Of a stretch of 64,000 nucleotides of DNA, positions 19,599 through 27,657 are shown piece by piece. The position numbers and the translations under genes are program-made. Numbering within the stretch: position 1 is the first letter of the stretch; each line of letters opens with the position of its first letter. The notes under the pieces are model-generated. The model did no database searches, had not been told where the DNA came from, and saw only the letters and a list, made by a program, of their open reading frames with translations. Origin of the DNA: Leucobacter edaphi (GTDB lineage: Bacteria; Actinomycetota; Actinomycetes; Actinomycetales; Microbacteriaceae); NCBI RefSeq assembly GCF_016522535.1, contig NZ_JAEHOI010000011.1, positions 310,001-374,000 on the forward strand. Reading direction: 5' to 3'.

Positions 19599-19760
19599 TC
19601 AGCCCCGCTCGTCGCCCTCTTCGCGGCGGCGATCCTGCGAGCCGAGCGACTCGGTCGTTCCGCCGGTCTCGTCGAACACCTCGTCGCGCTCGCGCTGACG
19701 CTTCTCCTCCTGCTCGAAACGGTCCTCGCGCAGTTCGTCGTTGTGGTTTTTGTGGCTCAT
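19599..19760 (-). CDS. Small highly charged protein (53 aa)
   Basis: Short ORF encoding a 53-residue, almost entirely hydrophilic peptide (about half D/E/K/R plus Q, H, N), beginning MSHKNHNDELREDR. GGGAGATACC immediately before the ATG is a good ribosome-binding site, and the ORF abuts the DUF3995 gene. Composition suggests a disordered or single-helix protein. Function unknown; it resembles in character the 55-residue ORF at 20923-21090. Confidence 0.6.
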   Translation of the reverse strand: MSHKNHNDELREDRFEQEEKRQRERDEVFDETGGTTESLGSQDRRREEGDERG

Positions 19761-19882
19761 GGTATCTCCCTCTGATCAGCGATTCGAGTGTCGCGATCCT
19801 ACTCCTACACCGCGCGAGAACGGAAGCCCAAACGCCGCAACCGGAGGCCATCTGCGCGCGGCCCGGACACTAGAGTGAAGCC

Positions 19883-20584
19883 GTGTTTGCCGTAGACCTG
19901 CTCCGCTTTCTGAGCGGCATCGTTGCGCTCCTGGGTATCGGCTTTGCGACCGGGTTCAGCCCGACGCTCGTCGCGGAAACCCTGCGGGTGCTCACGGGCA
20001 CGAAACGCCCCGATCGCGCTATCGGCGCCCTGCTCATCGGACTCGTGGCAGGATCGGGGCTCCTGCTTTTCCTCCTGCAGTTCGTCGACCCGCGCGCACT
20101 CGCGAGCCGGCTGAGCGCCGAGACCGCGCGGATCCTCGTGAGCCGCGGGATCGACCTCGCCGCGGGGACGATCTTCCTCGTCGCCGGCGTCGTCCTCGCG
20201 GTGCGCGCCCGGCGTCCCCGCAAGCCGCGCGCACCGAAGCCGCCGCCCAGCAAGCCGTGGCCGTTGATCCTGCTCGGAGCCTCCAGCGTTGTGCTCAGCG
20301 CGAGCAGCTTCGCGACCGTGTACCTCGCGGCCCGACTCGTGCACGGGATCTCAGACGCGCCCCCGCTTCGCGCGCTCGGCGCGCTCGCGTTCGTGCTCGG
20401 CCTCGTCTCCCTCTACGTTGCACTCGCCGCGGTCTGGGGCCGGATCCCCGCGCTCGCGGCCCGGATCACCCGGCTGTTCGCCCGCGTCGCGCGAGCCGAC
20501 CTGCGCCCCTGGGAGGCCGGGATCGTGCTGCTCGCCGCCGCGATCCTGCTCGCCCTCGGAATCTTCGGAGAGCCGGGGATCTGA
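19883..20584 (+). CDS. Multi-pass membrane protein, possibly GAP/Sap-like family
   Basis: Protein of 233 residues with about six membrane helices in two blocks separated by a basic, proline-rich loop (ARRPRKPRAPKPPPSKPWP). The GFATGFSPTLVAETLRVL opening and overall layout resemble small transporter-like GAP/Sap or LysE-like proteins; the family assignment is tentative. A -10 hexamer TAGAGT (19871-19876) ends 6 bases before the GTG and no ribosome-binding site is present, so translation is probably leaderless. Confidence 0.7.
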   Translation: MFAVDLLRFLSGIVALLGIGFATGFSPTLVAETLRVLTGTKRPDRAIGALLIGLVAGSGLLLFLLQFVDPRALASRLSAETARILVSRGIDLAAGTIFLVAGVVLAVRARRPRKPRAPKPPPSKPWPLILLGASSVVLSASSFATVYLAARLVHGISDAPPLRALGALAFVLGLVSLYVALAAVWGRIPALAARITRLFARVARADLRPWEAGIVLLAAAILLALGIFGEPGI

Positions 20585-20669
20585 TCCGGATCGGTTTCAT
20601 CCCGCCGCTTCGCGGAACAAACGCGAATTTCGCCTCGGCGATCGGGGAAAATCTCAGTAGACTCCCCGT

Positions 20670-20876
20670 ATGGACATCCAAGAGTTCGAGGCCGGCCAGG
20701 ACGAGCCCCAGAAGTACTTCTACAACCTGAAGACCGGCGAGGTCGCCCAGGGCTACGCGTGGCCCGCGGTGGATCGCGTCGGCCCCTTCGACACCGAGGA
20801 AGAGGCGAATCACGCCCTCGAGAAGATCCGCGAGAACTCCGAGAAGTGGGCCGCGGAAGACGCACTCGACGACTAA
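20670..20876 (+). CDS. Small SPOR-like actinobacterial protein (68 aa)
   Basis: A 68-residue soluble protein of a type widespread in actinobacteria and usually labelled SPOR domain-containing. It has an aromatic N-terminal motif (KYFYNLKTGEV), then a GPFDTEEEANHALEKI repeat-like helix. Role unknown. TAGACT (20658-20663) ends 6 bases before the ATG and there is no ribosome-binding site, again pointing to a leaderless transcript. Confidence 0.8.
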   Translation: MDIQEFEAGQDEPQKYFYNLKTGEVAQGYAWPAVDRVGPFDTEEEANHALEKIRENSEKWAAEDALDD

Positions 20877-20922
20877 TCTGCGCCGTCGCACCGCGACGGA
20901 CACCGACGAATCGGAGGACCTG

Positions 20923-21090
20923 ATGCTGGGACACAAGCACCGCGAGGAGCGCGAGGAAGAGCACGCCATGGAGCTCGCCCGCGAACAGGCCGCTGAGGCC
21001 GTCGACGCGAGCGAGACCGACGACGCCGAGTTCGATTCGAACGAGCGCGTCGAGGAGCAGGTCGAACGAGACGACGTTCGCGACGCCTGA
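20923..21090 (+). CDS. Small acidic charged protein (55 aa)
   Basis: Short ORF encoding 55 residues, MLGHKHREEREEEHAM at the start and D/E/R-rich throughout, with no hydrophobic segment. CGGAGGACC lies 5 bases before the ATG and a strong terminator follows 18 bp after the stop, so it behaves as a real last gene of the 20670 transcript. Probably a solvent-exposed helix. Function unknown. Confidence 0.65.
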   Translation: MLGHKHREEREEEHAMELAREQAAEAVDASETDDAEFDSNERVEEQVERDDVRDA

Positions 21091-21108
21091 TCCGCGCGGA
21101 TATTCACC

Positions 21109-21142
21109 GAGGGCGCCTCACCGGCAGTGGTGGGGCGCCCTC
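21109..21142 (+). terminator. Intrinsic terminator after the 55-aa gene
   Basis: A 14-bp stem with a single G-T wobble position (21109-21122 / 21129-21142) and a 6-base loop is followed by GTCGTTTG. It closes the plus-strand unit containing the SPOR-like gene. Confidence 0.75.
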
Positions 21143-21287
21143 GTCGTTTGCGCCGGGGTTTCCGGAAGGACCCCGCACCTCGCGAGGCGCACGGAACCGG
21201 CCGCACGCCGCAAATTCACGCCCCCGGCTGGGTTTTCGGCCCGCCTCGTTTCCACGGTTTCCCAGTGGAATCCGGGATGATGGAGTC

Positions 21288-21614
21288 GTGGACGAGAACA
21301 TTTCCGGTCGGGCCGTAACCGTGGCGCAGTTGCTCGCCGCCGCGGAGGTCTTCGATCTGCTGTCCGCCCCCACTCGACTCCATCTCGTGTGGTCGCTCGC
21401 CGCTGGCGAGCAGGACGTCACGACGCTCGCGGAGCGCACGGGAGTCAGCATCCCGGCGGCCAGCCAGCACCTCGCCAAGCTCAAGGCGGCCGGCATCGTT
21501 ACCCCGCGCCGCGAGGGGCGCCGGCAGCTCTACCGGGTGACGGATCAGCGCACGCTCGCGGTCGTGGACGGCATGCTCTCCAGCATTTCCCCGCACGGTT
21601 TCCCAGCCCCCTAG
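21288..21614 (+). CDS. ArsR/SmtB-type transcriptional regulator
   Basis: Winged-helix repressor of 108 residues: RLHLVWSLAAGEQDVTTLAERTGVSIPAASQHLAKLKAAGIV is the DNA-binding core and GRRQLYRVTD the wing. Cysteines are absent, so a classic thiolate metal site in the recognition helix is not present. GGAG precedes the GTG. It converges on mgtC with a 4-bp overlap at the stop codons, so it need not regulate the Mg genes. Confidence 0.85.
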   Translation: MDENISGRAVTVAQLLAAAEVFDLLSAPTRLHLVWSLAAGEQDVTTLAERTGVSIPAASQHLAKLKAAGIVTPRREGRRQLYRVTDQRTLAVVDGMLSSISPHGFPAP

Positions 21615-22324
21615 TCCTCCGGGCTGAGCGGTTGCGCGGTCCAGCGCACGCCGAGCACCTCCGGGGTCCTGATCACGTCGGCGATCGCGAGCTCGATCTC
21701 GTGGTCGTCGCGCTCGCGGCTCGTGACGGTCGCCGTGATGACGACGACCTCGTCGGGGAGATCCGTCGCCGCGATCGAGGCGACCGTCAGATCCGGACGA
21801 TCCACCGCGGCGAACACCACGGCGCGAACCGGAACCTCGTGATCGCGGTTGCAGCGCACCTCGAAGGTGTACTCGACCTCGGTGTTCTCCTCCCGTCCGA
21901 CCGCGCTCGGCCGCCGGTCCAGCGCCCGCGCAACCGGCCGGAGCAGCACGTTCAGAGAGATCACGGCCGCGGTGCCGAGCGCGCCGACCCACACGAGCCC
22001 GCCCCCGGCGAGCGCGCCGACCGCCGCGGACGCCCACAGCGTCGCCGCGGTGTTCAGCCCCGAGATCGACGCGCCCTGCTTCATGATCACCCCGGCGCCG
22101 AGAAAACCGATTCCCGAGACCACCTGCGCCGCAACGCGCGTGGGGTCGGCGTCGGGTCCGTCGAAGCTGTACGCGCCCATGACCACGAACAGGGTCGAGC
22201 CCAGCGCGACCAGGGCGTTCGTCCGAAGCCCTGCGGTGCGGGCCCGCCACTGTCGTTCGAACCCGATCAGCACGCCGAAGCCCGCACCGCAGGCGACGCG
22301 GATCGCGATATCCACCCATTCCAT
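21611..22324 (-). CDS. mgtC: MgtC/SapB family membrane protein
   Basis: Protein of 237 residues. The MgtC N-terminal membrane domain has four to five helices, with IGFERQWRARTAGLRTNALVALG and SGIGFLGAGVIMKQG as family hallmarks. A soluble ACT-like C-terminal domain follows. MgtC proteins are linked to survival in low Mg2+ and acidic conditions and to F-ATPase or phosphate control, not to Mg transport itself. The start at 22324 has AAAGGAAG upstream. It follows mgtA by 76 bp on the same strand, separated by a 30-bp palindrome. Confidence 0.88.
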   Translation of the reverse strand: MEWVDIAIRVACGAGFGVLIGFERQWRARTAGLRTNALVALGSTLFVVMGAYSFDGPDADPTRVAAQVVSGIGFLGAGVIMKQGASISGLNTAATLWASAAVGALAGGGLVWVGALGTAAVISLNVLLRPVARALDRRPSAVGREENTEVEYTFEVRCNRDHEVPVRAVVFAAVDRPDLTVASIAATDLPDEVVVITATVTSRERDDHEIELAIADVIRTPEVLGVRWTAQPLSPED

Positions 22325-22356
22325 CGCCGCTTCCTTTCTTCGAGACGAGACGAGTG

Positions 22357-22386
22357 CGCGGGGCCGGACGCGCGTCCGGCCCCGCG
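22357..22386 (-). terminator. 30-bp perfect palindrome between mgtA and mgtC
   Basis: Two 14-bp arms (22357-22370 and 22373-22386) pair perfectly around a CG centre, giving a very stable GC hairpin on either strand. No T-run follows in the mgtA direction, so it may attenuate read-through or protect the mgtA mRNA end rather than fully terminate. Confidence 0.55.
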
Positions 22387-22400
22387 ATCCTGGTCCGGGA

Positions 22401-25139
22401 TCAGATCCAGGAACCAACCTTGCGGATGTAGATCCGCTTGATGGCCTGCGTCAGGAAGACGTAGGCGAGCAGCGTCGCAACGAGCCACGGGAAGTACGTC
22501 CAGGGCAGCGGAACGAGCCCGAGGATCGCGCCCCATCCGGTGAACGGCAGCACCAGGCCGAACAGGCACACCGCACCGGTCGCGAGCAGCACCGGGACGC
22601 TGGCGCGGGACTGGATGAAGGGGATCCGCTTGGTGCGGAGCATGTGCACGATCAGGGTCTGCGAGATGATCGACTCGATGAACCAGCCCGACTGGAAGAG
22701 CGCAGCGTGCTCGACCGAGTTCGCCGCGAAGACGAACCACATGAGGGCGTAGGTCGAGAGGTCGAAGATCGAGGAGATCGGGCCGATGAAGGTCATGAAC
22801 TTCCCGAGGCTCTTCGACTCCCACTTCCTGGGCCTCCGGATGTCCTCCTCGTCGACGCGGTCCCACGGCAGCGTCAGCATGGAGAGGTCGTAGCTCAGGT
22901 TCTGCACGAGCACGACGAGCGGAATCATCGGGAGGAACGGGAGCAGCGCGCTCGCGACCAGCACCGAGAACATATTGCCGAAGTTGGACGAGGCCGTCAT
23001 CTTGATGTACTTCATCGTGTTGACGAAGGTGCGACGGCCCTCGATCACGCCGCCCTCGAGGACGGTGAGGTCCTTCTCGAGCAGGATGATGTCGGCGGAC
23101 TCCTTCGCGATGTCCACCGCGGTGTCCACCGAGATGCCGACGTCCGCGGTGCGCAGCGCCTGCGCGTCGTTGATGCCGTCGCCCATGAACCCGACGGTGA
23201 AACCCTGCTCGCGCATCGCCTCCACGATCCGCGCCTTCTGCGAGGGGCTGACCTTCGCGAACACGGTCGTCTCCCGCGCGAGGCGGCCGAGGTCAGTGAG
23301 GCTCATCTCGTCGGTCTCGGGACCGAGCACAATGCGGCCGGGATCGATCCCGATCTGCTTGCAGACCGTCGCGGCCACGAGCGGGTTGTCGCCCGTGATC
23401 ACCTTCGTAGCGACGCCGTGCTCCTTGAGGCTCGCGATCGCGGAGCCAGCGGTCGCCTTCGGCGGATCAAGGAAGGACAGGAACCCGATCAGGGTCATTT
23501 CCCGCTCGTCGGCGACGCCGAACTCGTCGCCCTCCGGGGCCGACGCCTCGTCGACCGTCCGGACCGCGACAGCGAGAACGCGCATGCCGAGCTCGTTCTG
23601 CTCCGCGACGAGGCGGCCCAGCGCCTCGCGGCGATCCTCGCCGAGCGGCAGCTCGTCGCCGTCGCGCAATTCGGTGGTGCAGAGCGCGAGGACCTCCTCG
23701 ACCGCCCCCTTCGTGATGATGACCCGCGAGGCGCCCTCCTTCACCACCACCGACATCCGGCGCCGCACGAAATCGAACGGCATCTCGTCGACGAATGCGA
23801 AGCGGCGCTGCACATCGGCAAGCCCCCGCGGCCCGGCAGCAGACAGCACGGCGGCGTCGAGGAGATTGCGGAGCCCCGTCTGGAAGTGCGCGTTCGCGGC
23901 GGCGTACTCGAGCGTCGTCTCGCAGGCGACGCCGTCGACGTCGATGTGGCACTCGAGCACGATCCGGTCCTCGGTGAGGGTGCCGGTCTTGTCGGTCGCG
24001 AGCACGTCCATCGCCCCGAGGTTCTGGATGCTGTTCAGCCGCTTCACGATCACCTTGCGGCGCGACATGATGTTCGCGCCCTTGGCGAGGCCAGCGGTGA
24101 CGACGAGCGGCAGCATCTCGGGCGTGAGGCCCACCGCGACGGTGATGCCGAACATGAAAGCGCTCGTCCAGTCCTTGGTGAGCCCGTTCACGATGAACAC
24201 GACCGTCACCATCACGACCATGAACTTGATCAGCGTGAACGTGACCTTCTTGATCCCCCGGTCGAAGGCCGTTTCCGGCCGCTTCCCCGTGATCGCCGAC
24301 GCCATGCTGCCGAAGTAGCTCTGCTTGCCGGTGCCGAGCACGACCGCTGTGCCCGATCCGGAGACGACCGACGTCCCCATGAACCCGAGGTTCGGGGCGT
24401 CGATCAGGGTCTGGGTGGTCACGTCGTCGGCGATCACGGTCGTCTTCTCGGCCGGCATCGACTCGCCCGTGAGCATGGCCTGGTTGATCTGCAGGTCCTT
24501 CGTGCGCAGGAAGCGCACGTCGGCGGGGATCATGTCGCCAGCGGCGAGCTGCACGATGTCACCGGGAACGACGTCCTCGATGGGGAGCTCCCCCGTGACC
24601 GGGCGGCCCTTGATCTGACGGGTGATCGCGACCGTCGTGCGCACCATCGCCTTCAGCTCCTCGGCGGCCCGCGAGGAGCGGTACTCCTGCCAGAAGCGAA
24701 CGATCGCGCTCGCGAGCACCATGATGCTGACGGTGATGACGCCGGTGAAGTCCGGGCCCTCCTGCGGATCCGCGAACACCACGTCGGTGAAGAACATCAC
24801 TCCGGCGAGGAAGATCAGGATCAGGATGAACGGGTTGACGAAGGTCTTGAGGAACTGCACGATCGCCGGGGCGGGCTTATCGTGATCGACCTCGTTCCTG
24901 CCGAAGCGCTCGCGGGCGCGCAGGACCTGGTATTCGGTGAGCCCGTCGAGCGCCGAGCTCCGGGTGCGGAGCGAGTGCTCCGCGGGCGTCATCGCGGCCT
25001 CGACGAGCAACTGCTGCTGCCCCGCGGCGAGGTTTGAGGATGCGGTTTCACTCCGCTTGATCCGCTTGGCGGTCGCGGCGCTGGGGGTCTTCTCGAGGAA
25101 CTGATCTGCTGATTCGATTGAGGTGCGGTCCACGCTCAT
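22401..25139 (-). CDS. mgtA: Mg2+-importing P-type ATPase
   Basis: P3B-type ATPase of 912 residues that imports Mg2+ at ATP cost. Visible elements are an N-terminal cytosolic extension, the actuator motif TGES, TM4 GLTPEMLP, phosphorylation site DKTGT, the KGAVEEVL nucleotide-binding segment, hinge GDGIND, and TM5-10. Conserved NMFSVLVASALLPFLPM is typical of MgtA/B. The start at 25139 follows CAGGAG; the frame open further upstream lacks support. A 36-codon leader ORF with a strong ribosome-binding site lies upstream in the same transcript, suggesting Mg-responsive leader control. Confidence 0.95.
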   Translation of the reverse strand: MSVDRTSIESADQFLEKTPSAATAKRIKRSETASSNLAAGQQQLLVEAAMTPAEHSLRTRSSALDGLTEYQVLRARERFGRNEVDHDKPAPAIVQFLKTFVNPFILILIFLAGVMFFTDVVFADPQEGPDFTGVITVSIMVLASAIVRFWQEYRSSRAAEELKAMVRTTVAITRQIKGRPVTGELPIEDVVPGDIVQLAAGDMIPADVRFLRTKDLQINQAMLTGESMPAEKTTVIADDVTTQTLIDAPNLGFMGTSVVSGSGTAVVLGTGKQSYFGSMASAITGKRPETAFDRGIKKVTFTLIKFMVVMVTVVFIVNGLTKDWTSAFMFGITVAVGLTPEMLPLVVTAGLAKGANIMSRRKVIVKRLNSIQNLGAMDVLATDKTGTLTEDRIVLECHIDVDGVACETTLEYAAANAHFQTGLRNLLDAAVLSAAGPRGLADVQRRFAFVDEMPFDFVRRRMSVVVKEGASRVIITKGAVEEVLALCTTELRDGDELPLGEDRREALGRLVAEQNELGMRVLAVAVRTVDEASAPEGDEFGVADEREMTLIGFLSFLDPPKATAGSAIASLKEHGVATKVITGDNPLVAATVCKQIGIDPGRIVLGPETDEMSLTDLGRLARETTVFAKVSPSQKARIVEAMREQGFTVGFMGDGINDAQALRTADVGISVDTAVDIAKESADIILLEKDLTVLEGGVIEGRRTFVNTMKYIKMTASSNFGNMFSVLVASALLPFLPMIPLVVLVQNLSYDLSMLTLPWDRVDEEDIRRPRKWESKSLGKFMTFIGPISSIFDLSTYALMWFVFAANSVEHAALFQSGWFIESIISQTLIVHMLRTKRIPFIQSRASVPVLLATGAVCLFGLVLPFTGWGAILGLVPLPWTYFPWLVATLLAYVFLTQAIKRIYIRKVGSWI

Positions 25140-25204
25140 GTCGGGTCTCCTGATGTCTGGGCGCGACGAGGTCTCCCCCATCGACGCTCAGTGGCGAGGG
25201 AGAA

Positions 25205-25315
25205 CTAGTGACTGCGCAGGGATGTTTGGCTCCCCCGACCGGCCGCGAACGGCACCTCTGTGAGACGCTCCGTCGGCGGGCCGGGGACGATCGGTCGACT
25301 ATGGTCGTCGCTCAC
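25205..25315 (-). CDS. Leader peptide ORF upstream of mgtA (36 aa)
   Basis: Short ORF inside the mgtA 5' region, GTG start at 25313-25315 and TAG stop at 25205-25207. A ribosome-binding site fully complementary to the 16S 3' end over 12 bases (25319-25330) lies 3 bases upstream, far stronger than any other in the window. The peptide begins MSDDHSRPIVPGPPTER: an acidic pair followed by four prolines among residues 8-14. Enterobacterial mgtL and mgtP leaders use proline or acidic stretches to sense Mg2+ and translation capacity before mgtA or mgtCB. Those peptides are not homologous; the comparison rests on position and composition. A possible hairpin (TCTCCC and GGGAGA arms) lies between this ORF and mgtA. 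Confidence 0.6.
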   Translation of the reverse strand: MSDDHSRPIVPGPPTERLTEVPFAAGRGSQTSLRSH

Positions 25316-25363
25316 GACGGATCACCTCCTCGGTTCGAACAGACCGCACTTGGGTCCGGGTAG

Positions 25364-25393
25364 AGCATAGATGACAGTTAAAGAGTTGCGCAA
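25364..25393 (-). promoter_or_regulatory. Predicted promoter of the leader-mgtA transcript
   Basis: On the minus strand TTGCGC (25388-25393) and TATGCT (25364-25369) are separated by 18 bp. The predicted start site, near 25357, gives a leader of roughly 220 nt containing the 36-codon ORF. Confidence 0.5.
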
Positions 25394-25465
25394 GCGAACG
25401 AATGGTCACGAAATTTCGCTTTCTCTCAGTTTCGTTGCCGGCAACGATCTGGATGCAAGGAAAAG

Positions 25466-25504
25466 ATGGCGGCCCGCACGCAGTACACGCGCGCGGGCCG
25501 CCAT
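25466..25504 (-). terminator. Intrinsic terminator of the FAH-family operon
   Basis: A perfect 12-bp GC-rich stem (25466-25477 / 25493-25504) with a 15-base loop is followed on the minus strand by CTTTTCCTT. It lies about 70 bp after the stop codon of the FAH-family gene and insulates it from the mgtA promoter. Confidence 0.8.
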
Positions 25505-25571
25505 TCGGGTGTCTCGAAGTCGACTCTCTTGCTCCCAGTACCCGGCTAAACTCCCCTGACGGATTTCAAGG

Positions 25572-26759
25572 TTAGAGAAGCCCTCGATCACTGAGGTTCG
25601 TAACAAATGCCCAGATTCCGGTCTCCCAGCGTGGAGCACGCTGGGAATGCATCACCACATTGATCAGCGAACCCAAGTAGGGATTCGAGATCGCGACGCG
25701 GTCACCGAGTTCGTGGGTGAAGCCGGCGCCCGGCGCGTGCCGATCCTGCGTTGGCGAGAACAATGTGCCCGTGAAAAGGACGAATCCATCCGGATATTGA
25801 TGATGCTCTCCCCATGCATGACGAACGAGAGACATCGGATCCCGGCTGATGTTCTTCATTGAACTGAAGCCCTCGAGTCCGAAACCGTCACCCCCGTTCA
25901 CTTGCAGCTGGATATCGAGCGCACGCACACTGTCCATGTCAAAAGTCTCATCAAACACTCGCACGAACGGGCCGATTGCGCAGGACGCGTTGTTGTCCTT
26001 CGCCTCAGCCAAGAGCAATGCGCTACGCCCCTCAAAGTCACGTAGATTCACGTCGTTTCCGAGGGATGCTCCGATAGGCGTGCCGTCGCCCCGCACGACA
26101 AGAACCACCTCTGGTTCGGGATTGTTCCAACGGGAATCCGCATGTACCCCGATCGCTTGGCCCGATCCCACAGCCGAAAGCACCGGCGCCTTGGTGAAGA
26201 TCTCGGGGTCCGGTCCGATCCCGACTTCGAGGTATTGAGACCAGAGGCCTTCCCGTTGCAGAACTTCCTTGACTTTGGCGGCCTCCTGCGTTCCCGGCTT
26301 AATGCTAGAGATCGTGCCCCCGATGGTCTCGGTCAACTGATCGCGAAGCGACTCTGCCAAGGAAGGATCCCCGCCCGCGCCCTCCTCAATTACTCGTTCA
26401 AGCATCGACTCCACAAAGGTCACTCCCGCTGCTTTGATGACCTGCAGATCGATCGGCGCGATCAGACGCACCGCTGCCTCATCTGGGCGCTCAGGATCGA
26501 AATCGAGAGCTTCCGCAACCCTCCAGCGATGACGGGAGGGCTCAGCGAGCGCGGATTGGAGGACTTGAACCAGATCATCACGTGAATAGAGAACCGTCGT
26601 GGTCGGCCCGAGGTCAGTAATGTCCACCAGATCCTCCCCGTCAACGACCACGAGGCTCGCCCCATTAGTTTCACGAGTGAAAACTCGTCCTACGAGTAAG
26701 CCACCTTCCTCGCTCGGCAAGATCTCCGACGCAGAGAGCTTCGTTGATACGCCGCTCAT
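25572..26759 (-). CDS. FAH-fold 2-keto-3-deoxypentonate dehydratase-like protein
   Basis: Protein of 395 residues in the fumarylacetoacetate hydrolase superfamily, of the long form with a distinct N-terminal half. The C-terminal catalytic part includes WNNPEPEVVLVV (metal-binding Glu pair), LGNDVNLRDFEGRSALLL and AKDNNASCAIGPF. This pattern is typical of 2-keto-3-deoxy-D-arabinonate/xylonate dehydratases that yield 2-oxoglutarate semialdehyde. Its ATG follows the VOC gene with an ATGA overlap, so it is the last gene of the importer operon. Codon use is visibly less GC-rich than in flanking regions. The exact sugar acid is unknown. Confidence 0.8.
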   Translation of the reverse strand: MSGVSTKLSASEILPSEEGGLLVGRVFTRETNGASLVVVDGEDLVDITDLGPTTTVLYSRDDLVQVLQSALAEPSRHRWRVAEALDFDPERPDEAAVRLIAPIDLQVIKAAGVTFVESMLERVIEEGAGGDPSLAESLRDQLTETIGGTISSIKPGTQEAAKVKEVLQREGLWSQYLEVGIGPDPEIFTKAPVLSAVGSGQAIGVHADSRWNNPEPEVVLVVRGDGTPIGASLGNDVNLRDFEGRSALLLAEAKDNNASCAIGPFVRVFDETFDMDSVRALDIQLQVNGGDGFGLEGFSSMKNISRDPMSLVRHAWGEHHQYPDGFVLFTGTLFSPTQDRHAPGAGFTHELGDRVAISNPYLGSLINVVMHSQRAPRWETGIWAFVTNLSDRGLL

Positions 26760-27235
26760 CGCTGCGCTTCCGCCGACACTTTGTCCGCGACGAGCCCTGG
26801 CTCCCCACCTTCATACCAGGCAAAGAACTCCCAAAACTCACCATTCGGTCCATCGAAATAGATACACCGGGCGTTCCAAGGATAGTCCTTTGGCGGCGAA
26901 ACAAACTCGACGCCACGAGCCAGGTAGTCCCCATAGGTGCGGTCAATTGCTTCCGGAGACTCCAACTCACAGGCAAGCATAACTGTGCGACCGGGGGAAT
27001 CAGCCCGGTGCCCTACAATCCCGGTCGTCTCCTCGAGCTTTCCGCGTTCCCAAAGTGCGAGAATCACGCCCGGACCGACGAAGTCAGCAAACCCAGGCAT
27101 TCGGCTTCTCAACACGAAACCGAGAACGTCCGTGTAGAAATCTATGCTGCCATTAAGGTCTGGCGTAATGAGGCAAATATCCGTGACTTGGGGCCGGACG
27201 AACTGTTCTACTTCGCTAGCGTTTTGCTGGGTCAT
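26756..27235 (-). CDS. VOC (glyoxalase/dioxygenase-fold) family protein
   Basis: Single-domain vicinal-oxygen-chelate protein of about 159 residues: VTDICLITPDLNGSIDFYTDVLGF at the start and ARCIYFDGPNGEFWEFF at the end form the paired beta-alpha-beta-beta-beta modules. VOC proteins include isomerases, epimerases, dioxygenases and lyases, so the reaction is open. I prefer the ATG at 27235 (GGA 7 bases upstream), overlapping the deaminase gene by 20 bp; an ATG at 27250 is possible. It is sandwiched and translationally coupled between the deaminase and the FAH-family enzyme, so a step in the same pathway is likely. Confidence 0.78.
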   Translation of the reverse strand: MTQQNASEVEQFVRPQVTDICLITPDLNGSIDFYTDVLGFVLRSRMPGFADFVGPGVILALWERGKLEETTGIVGHRADSPGRTVMLACELESPEAIDRTYGDYLARGVEFVSPPKDYPWNARCIYFDGPNGEFWEFFAWYEGGEPGLVADKVSAEAQR

Positions 27236-27656
27236 TTGGGGTCCAATCATTCTCGTGAGGAAACATCCATCGATTCGGCATCAGCTCGTCTGCAGTTGCG
27301 ACCGCTACGCGCCCGCGCACATCGACCATCACATCGGCGTTCAGTGCGTAGGTCCCCATGAGTTCACGGCACACTCCGCACGGATTCGTGACAATCACAC
27401 CGCCAGTGTCGTTCTTGCACACGGCGGCCATCGCAACAATCTCTCCGGCACCGGCCATTTCTGCATTCGCGATCGCGGAGGACTCGGCGCATACATTGAC
27501 CCGACGAGATCCAATGTGGAGTCCCAGGTAAATAACACCATTTGTCGCTCGAACGGCAGCAGCGACCTGGTGAATCTCGGGATCGAATCTTGCCTCGAGA
27601 AGCTGCTTCGCCGCTTCAAAGAGCTCGACATCTTGCGGTTCCGGCTCCCTATACAT
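27216..27656 (-). CDS. Cytidine deaminase-like zinc enzyme
   Basis: Protein of 146 residues with the zinc deaminase signature CAESSAI (Cys ligand and catalytic Glu) and NPCGVCREL (two Cys ligands), as in tetrameric cytidine deaminases and blasticidin-S deaminase. It would convert a cytosine-type nucleoside to its uracil counterpart. The ATG at 27656 is chosen because GAGGAGG lies 6 bases upstream, overlapping the end of the permease gene. Its place in a BMP-type importer operon supports a nucleoside or modified-nucleoside substrate. Confidence 0.85.
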   Translation of the reverse strand: MYREPEPQDVELFEAAKQLLEARFDPEIHQVAAAVRATNGVIYLGLHIGSRRVNVCAESSAIANAEMAGAGEIVAMAAVCKNDTGGVIVTNPCGVCRELMGTYALNADVMVDVRGRVAVATADELMPNRWMFPHENDWTPNDPAKR

Positions 27657-27657
27657 C

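Noticed and set aside
21849-25037. 1062-codon plus-strand open frame opposite mgtC/mgtA
   Set aside because: It spans two well-defined minus-strand genes and their gap; composition is typical of high-GC antisense frames.
25319-25331. Sequence identical to the 16S rRNA 3' end (GGATCACCTCCT)
   Set aside because: No other rRNA sequence surrounds it. On the minus strand it is simply a maximal ribosome-binding site for the leader ORF.
25140-25340. Possible M-box (ykoK) Mg2+ riboswitch before mgtA
   Set aside because: I could not identify the conserved M-box core sequences, and the leader ORF explains the region better. A covariance-model search would settle it.
25406-25639. 77-codon minus-strand frame between mgtA and the FAH-family gene
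   Set aside because: It overlaps the terminator hairpin and the 3' end of the FAH-family gene, with no ribosome-binding site.
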